NCBI GenBank assembly: GCA_009760855.2
Contig: WPIO01000067.1
Coordinates: 497,501-561,500, forward strand
DNA length: 64,000 bases
Reading direction: 5' to 3'
DNA from: Cristatella mucedo
Taxonomy: Eukaryota; Bryozoa; Phylactolaemata; Cristatellidae
The notes under the pieces were generated by a model. The model was not told the origin of the DNA. It ran no database searches and saw nothing but the letters and a program-made list of their open reading frames with translations. Position numbers and translations under genes: made by a program. Of this stretch, positions 1 through 12,300 are shown in pieces; within the stretch, counting starts at the first letter, position 1; each line of letters opens with the position of its first letter.

Positions 1-174
1 CAAAGCCGTCGCTAGGCTTTGTCCATATTAAAGAGGTTAACTATAGAGAAGACCTTGTAAGAATTTCACTACGTCCATCATGTTCTTAAAGCTAGGCCGA
101 TTGAGTCTTCGACAGCAAAGAACCGGTTGCATTGATTCTCCAATCGCTTGTAAGACAGTGCATTTCTAACTCAC

Positions 175-370
175 TCGAGCGTATTGGCATCGACGACGGC
201 CGAAGCTGGCAATGCAATGGTCTGATCGCCGCTGAGTCTGATCCATGCGTAGGTAGAAACTGGGTAGCCGTTGGCTGAACAAGTTAGCCTCAGTCGGTCG
301 CCAACGTAAATGTCATCTCCAGCATGGCCACTGTCGACCTTAATATTTACTGTGACCGGCGGGTAGGTCT
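175..370 (-). CDS. Unit 1 exon A: first half of gamma Ig domain (partner outside window)
   Basis: A 196-nt exon, acceptor TTGCTGTAG, donor GTGAGTTAG, phase 1 in and phase 2 out. It reads TYPPVTVNIKVDSGHAGDD, then DRLRLTCSANGYPVSTYAWI, then LPASAVVDANTLE. The encoded protein is identical in all seven array units. The second-half exon that would complete this copy lies beyond the left edge. Confidence 0.83.
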
Positions 371-3300
371 CTACAGCAAGCGTGTGAGTGAATTTTATGA
401 GCATTCTCAATAAAGGCATACGCTGCAGCTTTGCAAGCAGAGTGGTTTGTGCGAGCCTTTTCTTAGCAAACGGTAACGTTTAAGCATTAGACAAACTCCG
501 GAAGTGTTTAAGCTATGCCACTGATTAATCGTAACCCAGAGGCTTGTATGCAAACAGCATCCGCTATGCGAGCCAAGCCAGGCTTGGCGAATACCTGCTG
601 CAGAGACTAAGCGAAAAGCAGGTGCGTGTTCACCCTTCGACCTTCACTGCCGACATTTACTTACCCGGCACGGTGAGCTGGAACTGGCCAGATAAAATGG
701 TGCCCACTTCAGAAGCCACTGCTAGGCATATGTACGCACCCGAGTCGTCTGGGGAGAGGCTTGAGATTCTAGAAATGTAACGACGTTTTTCATGTCAGAA
801 CTCGAATTTACTCATAGCTCGAGCCTATTAATATTAGGCTTTGCTCTATGTCGTCGAGCTTTACTCTTGTTAAGGAAAATCGATTGACTGACGTTGAACC
901 TGAGTGACTAAATTGCACGGCTGTCAGAAAAAAAAAGAGTGCCACTGCGTGAGGAAGCGCTAACTGAGAGAGATAAGAAATTCAATCGATGGCTATAGTA
1001 AACATAGTACAGTCAAGGAATGTCATTCGCTAAACAACTCAAACACATATAGGCAGCGTAGCCGTACAAAGTTGCCGCAAATGGAATGCAACTGCTACAG
1101 GCATACACGGCTTAAAGTCTCGCTTACAGAGAGGACTACTCCGCAGATCACACTCTAAGATTCTATAGCAAACACTCAAGCTTGTGCACGTATATCATAT
1201 ACAAAGACGCCGGATGAAATGCCGGGTCGTAGTAAAGAAGCGAAATATGTGTTAACGCGTAACTCACTTTAATACTGCCAGGCCAGGCGATGCATCGCTT
1301 TGCAGCAGTACGCCGTTCTTTCGCCACTCGAGCTGCAGTGTAGTGTCGCCAACGGCGCGGCATGCGATCGTCAACTTGGTGCCAAGTTGGAACGAGTTAC
1401 CACCGTTGGGATGCAGTACCCCGGTAGCTGTGAGCTGCAGACCCAAAGACTGCCAAACGATACTGCCAGAGTCACCTAAAGCAGCCAATATGCCAAGGAT
1501 ATCAGGTCAAGTGAGGAGCTAATGAACTTGCAGTTTCGTGCACCGTTTCACCGATCTGTCTCTTTCCTAGAAACAATGGCGCTACAGAATACATCTTCAA
1601 TGAGATGCTATTACACGTGAAGCGTCCCTCGTGGCCAGTTGCGGTCGGTAGTAGGCTAATTAGCGCACACGGACCCGATGTAATGATTTTCCTTAATACG
1701 CACGATGTGGCATGACCATGCCACTTGTTGGCTCCTCGTGGGCGCTACGTACGCCTTGACGAGGGAAGCTCTTGCTCAGCATGTGGCTTTAACCACAGGC
1801 TTCTACCCTGAGTGCTACTGTGGCTAGAAGGATTTGTAGGCTAGCATTGCTACAAGTAACGTGGTTGCAAGATGACCACTTTCCCGTTTTTAGCAACGAG
1901 TGTATTCAGCTTGCTACGTCGTCGACGTGCAGCATGCACGTGATCGCATCGTAACCATGGCCTCAACATGATGCTGGCGACATGCGATTGTACAACCACA
2001 ACGACCACTAACAAGGCCTGTCCCAAATAGCTGCCTTTTCACTACTGAACAGAAAACAAGACCTCTTGGAAGTGCTGAGCTGGAACAAGTGGGCCCTCTG
2101 CCATGGTTGGGACGCCGGAAATCACAGCAAGCTCTTACCTGTGACGTTTGCCACTAGACTTATGAATCCCGATGACGAACCATACGCGTTGTGGGCAGTG
2201 CAAACGTAAGTGCCGGCATCCTCCTTCTGGATATTTGGAAGTCTACAGAAATAACGTTAGCGAAACATCAGCACGGCAGTTAATGTGAGGTATGACTTAA
2301 AACATCTCGTTCATTAGGGAATCCTTTGGACGTAAAGGATCAGCATCAACTTGGCTTGAGAGTCGGACACGTTTTACAAGTGTCTACAGTCACGGCCAGA
2401 TACTATTATGATGCAGCATCTATGCCCATCCTGAAAATGCTGCACATGCTGCAAATTTAGGTCAGGCTTTGAGCTCTCAACTCATTGAACACTGGCAATC
2501 GGACCACTTTCATGACGGCAATTAAAATCACCAACACTGATATCGTTTAGAAAGTGAATAACCGGCTTTAAATGCTGCCCTTATGCATTGGTGGTCGTCT
2601 GTAATACTGCAAAGGTATGGTTTGCTTACTGGTGTCAATCCCATTTTTAGTAACATTACGGCAGACTAAAGTTAGCAGAGTGTTGTTATAGTTCGCCATG
2701 GGGCTGTAGAGTAAGTATTGCTACTGCTACTGGATTTTCTAAAATTAGGGTTTTGTAATAGAGCCGAAACAGTCATCGACTGTAATATGCTGTCAATAGA
2801 TTTATTAGAATATGCGACTTGGCATCTAGTAATCACTAAAAGACTTCTATTGCAATTTCATTTCGTCGAGTCTCCAGCTTTCCGTTTATTTACGTGCATC
2901 GGTTTTTCCGTACACTCTAGTACGTAATGTCTCTACATGTGAATGTCTCGGTGTGTCCCTGCTTTATTGTGATGTAAGTCTTTCTATTTGGATGTCCGTG
3001 GTTTGAGTACGATCCTCCTATAGAATTTTCAAATGAAGCTGCTCTGTGGTTGTCACGCTATTTCTTTAGTTGCCTACGGGGCTACTGCGAGATAAGCGGT
3101 CATTGTACTATGTTTGCTGCCTGACATGGAGTTAAGATTCCCCATAGAAAGTTCACAGCCATTTCTTCGCTTGCCGTCTCTCACACCGTCCCTTACGTGA
3201 GCTTGTTGCCGTCAATGGCAGCTGCGGCGGGTAAAGCAACGGTGCGACCGCCACTGATTTTCCTCCACAGGTAAGTAGAAGCAGGGGTGCCATCAGCTTG

Positions 3301-6300
3301 GCAAACGACGTTGACCTCGCTGCCGAACGGTGTGCTTTCTTGACCAGGTACTTTGTTCACTGTCACAGTGACCGACTTCGGAGGTTGACCAACTGCAAAA
3401 GTTAAGCTGTTCCATTACAAGGTAGAGCGTCGATGAATCATTAGTGCTTCACGAAAACAGGGAACGTAATTAGCACTAACGATATCCTGTTCGGACGTGG
3501 GCTGGCAAGATACTGGCATTTCGTCAAAGCGTTCGGCGCTACATTTGCTACCGACCGAGCTAAAGGTACTTCAACTTAGTGTAGCTGGTGTGTGCTCTCG
3601 AGCGTCTCGACTAAAGACTTGGTCGAACATGTAGCACTTCTCTTACCGACAGGGACTAGGGAAACGACAGTCGAAGCTGTGCCGAGCGCGTTCACAGCTT
3701 TGCACACATATGTGCCCGCATCCTGGCTGCCCACCGACGGTATTCTAGAAAACAGCATTGTAAAGGTCATCAGTTGATAGCTGAAAATGCTTGATTGCAG
3801 CATCGGCAGATAACACATCAGACTTTCGAATATGCAGCCCGGAAGTATAGGGCACAAGAGGAACAATCATGAGGTTATGACAAAAAGCACACATGAGGCT
3901 GTTCACATGCCGAAAAATATTTGCTCGACTCAAGCCAAGGCCTGCGTTTGTAGATGAATAATAATGTTAAAAGCAATAGATTGATTTTCCTATTGAGAGA
4001 GCTGAATGTATTCGTGCAACCTGTACGGGTGAGGTTAGGGAAGCGTGCCTATAAAGTTGTGATCGTATGCACATCCATAGTATGCAGTAGCACAAGAAGG
4101 AAAAACCACAATTTTGGAGGACGTTTGTGACGATCAGGTGGGCCTTCAGCTTGTTCACTGTCGTCGAGGCACTGGTACGTCGTGGCGGCAGTATGAAGTG
4201 TGCTGTAGAAGGGGCGAGCCTACAGCATGATAGCTTTCGGAATTTAGATTGGCTACAGGCACACGTAGTTGACTGCAGTCAAGCTCATCCTTAGAAACGT
4301 AGCGTAATTGAATAGTTCTTGCAATAGTTATACCGGAGCCAGAGAGGAAAGAGACCTAACTGTCACTAACCCTGTTGTTAAGGTCATCGTGGTGCGATCG
4401 TAACCTGTAACCACTTGGTAGCCGTCGCCAAGGGTACCTACCTAGGAAGATTTCAAAACGAAGACCGACTACTACGCTGCTTGTGAAATGCGAGACCCAA
4501 AGAGATGTTTTAATGCCCTGACACATGAAATATACCGCACAGACGTTCTTTACAAATGGCTTATTTTCTTACAAATACGATATGCACCTTACAACTGCCA
4601 CTCATCTACCCTCGAAAGCAGCTGCCTTCATGCTATCACTTACAGACGCTCGCGACCTGAGGAAAACACAGGATAACTCTCGTCGTGTTCAGTAAACGTG
4701 GTCACTACGAGTAGCGGCATTCGCAAAGCCGTCGCTAGGCTTTGTCCATATTAAAGAGGTTAACTATAGAGAAGACCTTGTAAGAATTTCACTACGTCCA
4801 TCATGTTCTTAAAGCTAGGCCGATTGAGTCTTCGACAGCAAAGAACCGGTTGCATTGATTCTCCAATCGCTTGTAAGACAGTGCATTTCTAACTCACTCG
4901 AGCGTATTGGCATCGACGACGGCCGAAGCTGGCAATGCAATGGTCTGATCGCCGCTGAGTCTGATCCATGCGTAGGTAGAAACTGGGTAGCCGTTGGCTG
5001 AACAAGTTAGCCTCAGTCGGTCGCCAACGTAAATGTCATCTCCAGCATGGCCACTGTCGACCTTAATATTTACTGTGACCGGCGGGTAGGTCTCTACAGC
5101 AAGCGTGTGAGTGAATTTTATGAGCATTCTCAATAAAGGCATACGCTGCAGCTTTGCAAGCAGAGTGGTTTGTGCGAGCCTTTTCTTAGCAAACGGTAAC
5201 GTTTAAGCATTAGACAAACTCCGGAAGTGTTTAAGCTATGCCACTGATTAATCGTAACCCAGAGGCTTGTATGCAAACAGCATCCGCTATGCGAGCCAAG
5301 CCAGGCTTGGCGAATACCTGCTGCAGAGACTAAGCGAAAAAAGCAGGTGCGTGTTCACCCTTCGACCTTCACTGCCGACATTTACTTACCCGGCACGGTG
5401 AGCTGGAACTGGCCAGATAAAATGGTGCCCACTTCAGAAGCCACTGCTAGGCATATGTACGCACCCGAGTCGTCTGGGGAGAGGCTTGAGATTCTAGAAA
5501 TGTAACGACGTTTTTCATGTCAGAACTCGAATTTACTCATAGCTCGAGCCTATTAATATTAGGCTTTGCTCTATGTCGTCGAGCTTTACTCTTGTTAAGG
5601 AAAAAAATCGATTGACTGACGTTGAACCTGAGTGACTAAATTGCACGGCTGTCAGAAAAAAAGAGTGCCACTGCGTGAGGAAGCGCTAACTGAGAGAGAT
5701 AAGAAATTCAATCGATGGCTATAGTAAACATAGTACAGTCAAGGAATGTCATTCGCTAAACAACTCAAACACATATAGGCAGCGTAGCCGTACAAAGTTG
5801 CCGCAAATGGAATGCAACTGCTACAGGCATACACGGCTTAAAGTCTCGCTTACAGAGAGGACTACTCCGCAGATCACACTCTAAGATTCTATAGCAAACA
5901 CTCAAGCTTGTGCACGTATATCATATACAAAGACGCCGGATGAAATGCCGGGTCGTAGTAAAGAAGCGAAAATATGTGTTAACGCGTAACTCACTTTAAT
6001 ACTGCCAGGCCAGGCGATGCATCGCTTTGCAGCAGTACGCCGTTCTTTCGCCACTCGAGCTGCAGTGTAGTGTCGCCAACGGCGCGGCATGCGATCGTCA
6101 ACTTGGTGCCAAGTTGGAACGAGTTACCACCGTTGGGATGCAGTACCCCGGTAGCTGTGAGCTGCAGACCACAAGACTGCCAAACGATACTGCCGGAGTC
6201 ACCTAAAGCAGCCAATATGCCAAGGATATCAGGTCAAGTGAGGAGCTAATGAACTTGCAGTTTCGTGCACCGTTTCACCGATCTGTCTCTTTCCTAGAAA

Positions 6301-9300
6301 CAATGGCGCTACAGAATACATCTTCAATGAGATGCTATTACACGTGAAGCGTCCCTCGTGGCCAGTTGCGGTCGGTAGTAGGCTAATTAGCGCACACGGA
6401 CCCGATGTAATGATTTTCCTTAATACGCACGATGTGGCATGACCATGCCACTTGTTGGCTCCTCGTGGGCGCTACGTACGCCTTGACGAGGGAAGCTCTT
6501 GCTCAGCATGTGGCTTTAACCACAGGCTTCTACCCTGAGTGCTACTGTGGCTAGAAGGATTTGTAGGCTAGCATTGCTACAAGTAACGTGGTTGCAAGAT
6601 GACCACTTTCCCGTTTTTAGCAACGAGTGTATTCAGCTTGCTACGTCGTCGACGTGCAGCATGCACGTGATCGCATCGTAACCATGGCCTCAACATGATG
6701 CTGGCGACATGCGATTGTACAACCACAACGACCACTAACAAGGCCTGTCCCAAATAGCTGCCTTTTCACTACTGAACAGAAAACAAGACCTCTTGGAAGT
6801 GCTGAGCTGGAACAAGTGGGCCCTCTGCCATGGTTGGGACGCCGGAAATCACAGCAAGCTCTTACCTGTGACGTTTGCCACTAGACTTATGAATCCCGAT
6901 GACGAACCATACGCGTTGTGGGCAGTGCAAACGTAAGTGCCGGCATCCTCCTTCTGGATATTTGGAAGTCTACAGAAATAACGTTAGCGAAACATCAGCA
7001 CGGCAGTTAATGTGAGGTATGACTTAAAACATCTCGTTCATTAGGGAATCCTTTGGACGTAAAGGATCAGCATCAACTTGGCTTGAGAGTCGGACACGTT
7101 TTACAAGTGTCTACAGTCACGGCCAGATACTATTATGATGCAGCATCTATGCCCATCCTGAAAATGCTGCACATGCTGCAAATTTAGGTCAGGCTTTGAG
7201 CTCTCAACTCATTGAACACTGGCAATCGGACCACTTTCATGACGGCAATTAAAATCACCAACACTGATATCGTTTAGAAAGTGAATAACCGGCTTTAAAT
7301 GCTGCCCTTATGCATTGGTGGTCGTCTGTAATACTGCAAAGGTATGGTTTGCTTACTGGTGTCAATCCCATTTTTAGTAACATTACGGCAGACTAAAGTT
7401 AGCAGAGTGTTGTTATAGTTCGCCATGGGGCTGTAGAGTAAGTATTGCTACTGCTACTGGATTTTCTAAAATTAGGGTTTTGTAATAGAGCCGAAACAGT
7501 CATCGACTGTAATATGCTGTCAATAGATTTATTAGAATATGCGACTTGGCATCTAGTAATCACTAAAAGACTTCTATTGCAATTTCATTTCGTCGAGTCT
7601 CCAGCTTTCCGTTTATTTATGTGTATCGGTTTCTCCGTACACTCTAGTACGTAATGTCTCTACATGTGAATGTCTCGGTGTGTCCCTGCTTTATTGTGAT
7701 GTAAGTCTTTCTATTTGGATGTCCGTGGTTCTAGTACGATCCTCCTATAGAATTTTCAAATGAAGCTGCTCTGTGGTTGTCACGCTATTTCTTTAGTTGC
7801 CTACGGGGCTACTGCGAGATAAGCGGTCATTGTACTATGTTTGCTGCCTGACATGGAGGTAAGATTCCCCTGAGAAAGTTCACAGCCATTTCTTTGCTTG
7901 CCGTCTCTCACACCGTCCCTTACGTGAGCTTGTTGCCGTCAATGGCAGCTGCGGCGGGTAAAGCAACGGTGCGACCGCCACTGATTTTCCTCCACAGGTA
8001 AGTAGAAGCAGGGTTGCCATCAGCTTGGCAAACGACGTTGACCTCGCTGCCGAACGGTGTGCTTTCTTGACCAGGTACTTTGTTCACTGTCACAGTGACC
8101 GACTTCGGAGGTTGACCAACTGCAAAAGTTAAGCTGTTCCATTGCAAGGTAGAGCGTCGATGAATCATTAGTGCTTCACGAAAACAGGGAACGTAATTAG
8201 CACTAACGATATCCTGTTCGGACGTGGGCTGGCAAGATGCTGGCATTTCGTCAAAGCGTTCGGCGCTACATTTGCTACCGACCGAGCTAAAGGTACTTCA
8301 ACTTAGTGTAGCTGGTGTGTGCTCTCGAGCGTCTCGACTAAAGACTTGGTCGAACATGTAGCACTTCTCTTACCGACAGGGACTAGGGAAACGACAGTCG
8401 AAGCTGTGCCGAGCGCGTTCACAGCTTTGCACACATATGTGCCCGCATCCTGGCTGCCCACCGACGGTATTCTAGAAAACAGCATTGTAAAGGTCATCAG
8501 TTGATAGCTGAAAATGCTTGATTGCAGCATCGGCAGATAACACATCAGACTTTCGAATATGCAGCCCGGAAGTATAGGGCACAAGAGGAACAATCATGAG
8601 GTTATGACAAAAAGCACACATGAGGCTGTTCACATGCCGAAAAATATTTGCTCGACTCAAGCCTAGGCCTGCGTTTGTAGATGAATAATAATGTGAAAAG
8701 CAATAGTTTGATTTTCCTATTGAGAGAGCTGAATGTATTCGTGCAACCTGTACGGGTGAGGTTAGGGAAGCGTGCCAATAAAGTTGTGATCGTATGCACA
8801 TCCATAGCATGCAGTAGCACAAGAAGGAAAAACCACAATTTTGAAGGAAATTTGTGACGATCAGGTGGGCCTTCAGCTTGTTCACTGTCGTCGAGGCACT
8901 GGTACGTCGTGGCGGCAGTATGAAGTGTGCTGTAGAAGGGGCGAGCCTACAGCATGATAGCTTTCGGAATTTAGATTGGCTACAGGCACACGTAGTTGAC
9001 TGCAGTCAAGCTCATCCTTAGAAACGTAGCGTAATTGAATAGTTCTTGCAATAGTTATACCGGAGCCAGAGAGGAAAGAGACCTAACTGTCACTAACCCT
9101 GTTGTTAAGGTCATCGTGGTGCGATCGTAACCTGTAACCACTTGGTAGCCGTCGCCAAGGGTACCTACCTAGGAAGATTTCAAAACGAAGACCGACTACT
9201 ACGCTGCTTGTGAAATGCGAGACCCAAAGAGATGTTTTAATGCCCTGACACATGAAATATACCGCACAGAGTTTCTTTACAAATGGCTTATTTTCTTACA

Positions 9301-12300
9301 AATACGATATGCACCTTACAACTGCCACTCATCTACCCTCGAAAGCAGCTGCCTTCATGCTATCACTTACAGACGCTCGCGACCTGAGGAAAACACAGGA
9401 TAACTCTCGTCGTGTTCAGTAAACGTGGTCACTACGAGTAGCGGCATTCGCAAAGCCGTCGCTAGGCTTTGTCCATATTAAAGAGGTTAACTATAGAGAA
9501 GACCTTGTAAGAATTTCACTACGTCCATCATGTTCTTAAAGCTAGGCCGATTGAGTCTTCGACAGCAAAGAACCGGTTGCATTGATTCTCCAATCGCTTG
9601 TAAGACAGTGCATTTCTAACTCACTCGAGCGTATTGGCATCGACGACGGCCGAAGCTGGCAATGCAATGGTCTGATCGCCGCTGAGTCTGATCCATGCGT
9701 AGGTAGAAACTGGGTAGCCGTTGGCTGAACAAGTTAGCCTCAGTCGGTCGCCAACGTAAATGTCATCTCCAGCATGGCCACTGTCGACCTTAATATTTAC
9801 TGTGACCGGCGGGTAGGTCTCTACAGCAAGCGTGTGAGTGAATTTTATGAGCATTCTCAATAAAGGCATACGCTGCAGCTTTGCAAGCAGAGTGGTTTGT
9901 GCGAGCCTTTTCTTAGCAAACGGTAACGTTTAAGCATTAGACAAACTCCGGAAGTGTTTAAGCTATGCCACTGATTAATCGTAACCCAGAGGCTTGTATG
10001 CAAACTCCATCCGCTATGCGAGCCAAGCCAGGCTTGGCGAATACCTGCTGCAGAGACTAAGCGAAAAGCAGGTGCGTGTTCACCCTTCGACCTTCACTGC
10101 CGACATTTACTTACCCGGCACGGTGAGCTGGAACTGGCCAGATAAAATGGTGCCCACTTCAGAAGCCACTGCTAGGCATATGTACGCACCCGAGTCGTCT
10201 GGGGAGAGGCTTGAGATTCTAGAAATGTAACGACGTTTTTCATGTCAGAACTCGAATTTACTCATAGCTCGAGCCTATTAATATTAGGCTTTGCTCTATG
10301 TCGTCGAGCTTTACTCTTGTTAAGGAAAATCGATTGACTGACGTTGAACCTGAGTGACTAAATTGCACGGCTGTCAGAAAAAAAGAGTGCCACTGCGTGA
10401 GGAAGCGCTAACTGAGAGAGATAAGAAATTCAATCGATGGCTATAGTAAACATAGTACAGTCAAGGAATGTCATTCGCTAAACAACTCAAACACATATAG
10501 GCAGCGTAGCCGTACAAAGTTGCCGCAAATGGAATGCAACTGCTACAGGCATACACGGCTTAAAGTCTCGCTTACAGAGAGGACTACTCCGCAGATCACA
10601 CTCTAAGATTCTATAGCAAACACTCAAGCTTGTGCACGTATATCATATACAAAGACGCCGGATGAAATGCCGGGTCGTAGTAAAGAAGCGAAAATATGTG
10701 TTAACGCGTAACTCACTTTAATACTGCCAGGCCAGGCGATGCATCGCTTTGCAGCAGTACGCCGTTCTTTCGCCACTCGAGCTGCAGTGTAGTGTCGCCA
10801 ACGGCGCGGCATGCGCGATCGTCAACTTGGTGCCAAGTTGGAACGAGTTACCACCGTTGGGATGCAGTACCCCGGTAGCTGTGAGCTGCAGACCCAAAGA
10901 CTGCCAAACGATACTGCCAGAGTCACCTAAAGCAGCCAATATGCCAAGGATATCAGGTCAAGTGAGGAGCTAATGAACTTGCAGTTTCGTGCACCGTTTC
11001 ACCGATCTGTCTCTTTCCTAGAAACAATGGCGCTACAGAATACATCTTCAATGAGATGCTATTACACGTGAAGCGTCCCTCGTGGCCAGTTGCGGTCGGT
11101 AGTAGGCTAATTAGCGCACACGGACCCGATGTAATGATTTTCCTTAATACGCACGATGTGGCATGACCATGCCACTTGTTGGCTCCTCGTGGGCGCTACG
11201 TACGCCTTGACGAGGGAAGCTCTTGCTCAGCATGTGGCTTTAACCACAGGCTTCTACCCTGAGTGCTACTGTGGCTAGAAGGATTTGTAGGCTAGCATTG
11301 CTACAAGTAACGTGGTTGCAAGATGACCACTTTCCCGTTTTTAGCAACGAGTGTATTCAGCTTGCTACGTCGTCGACGTGCAGCATGCACGTGATCGCAT
11401 CGTAACCATGGCCTCAACATGATGCTGGCGACATGCGATTGTACAACCACAACGACCACTAACAAGGCCTGTCCCAAATAGCTGCCTTTTCACTACTGAA
11501 CAGAAAACAAGACCTCTTGGAAGTGCTGAGCTGGAACAAGTGGGCCCTCTGCCATGGTTGGGACGCCGGAAATCACAGCAAGCTCTTACCTGTGACGTTT
11601 GCCACTAGACTTATGAATCCCGATGACGAACCATACGCGTTGTGGGCAGTGCAAACGTAAGTGCCGGCATCCTCCTTCTGGATATTTGGAAGTCTACAGA
11701 AATAACGTTAGCGAAACATCAGCACGGCAGTTAATGTGAGGTATGACTTAAAACATCTCGTTCATTAGGGAATCCTTTGGACGTAAAGGATCAGCATCAA
11801 CTTGGCTTGAGAGTCGGACACGTTTTACAAGTGTCTACAGTCACGGCCAGATACTATTATGATGCAGCATCTATGCCCATCCTGAAAATGCTGCACATGC
11901 TGCAAATTTAGGTCAGGCTTTGAGCTCTCAACTCATTGAACACTGGCAATCGGACCACTTTCATGACGGCAATTAAAATCACCAACACTGATATCGTTTA
12001 GAAAGTGAATAACCGGCTTTAAATGCTGCCCTTATGCATTGGTGGTCGTCTGTAATACTGCAAAGGTATGGTTTGCTTACTGGTGTCAATCCCATTTTTA
12101 GTAACATTACGGCAGACTAAAGTTAGCAGAGTGTTGTTATAGTTCGCCATGGGGCTGTAGAGTAAGTATTGCTACTGCTACTGGATTTTCTAAAATTAGG
12201 AATTTTCTAATAGAGCTGAAACAGTCATCGACTGTAATATGCTGTAAATAGAATTAATAGAATATGCGACTTGGCATCAAGTCATCACGAAAAGACTTCT

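Noticed and set aside
544-780. 78-codon plus-strand open frame repeated in most units
   Set aside because: It is antisense to Ig exon E (768-665), and its conservation follows from the tandem repeat.
4350-4452. Minus-strand exon-like stretch GTLGDGYQVVTGYD... in the A-to-C intron of most units
   Set aside because: It reads plausibly but has no Ig hallmark, splice signals are weak, no place in the phase chain needs it, and unit 6 lacks it.
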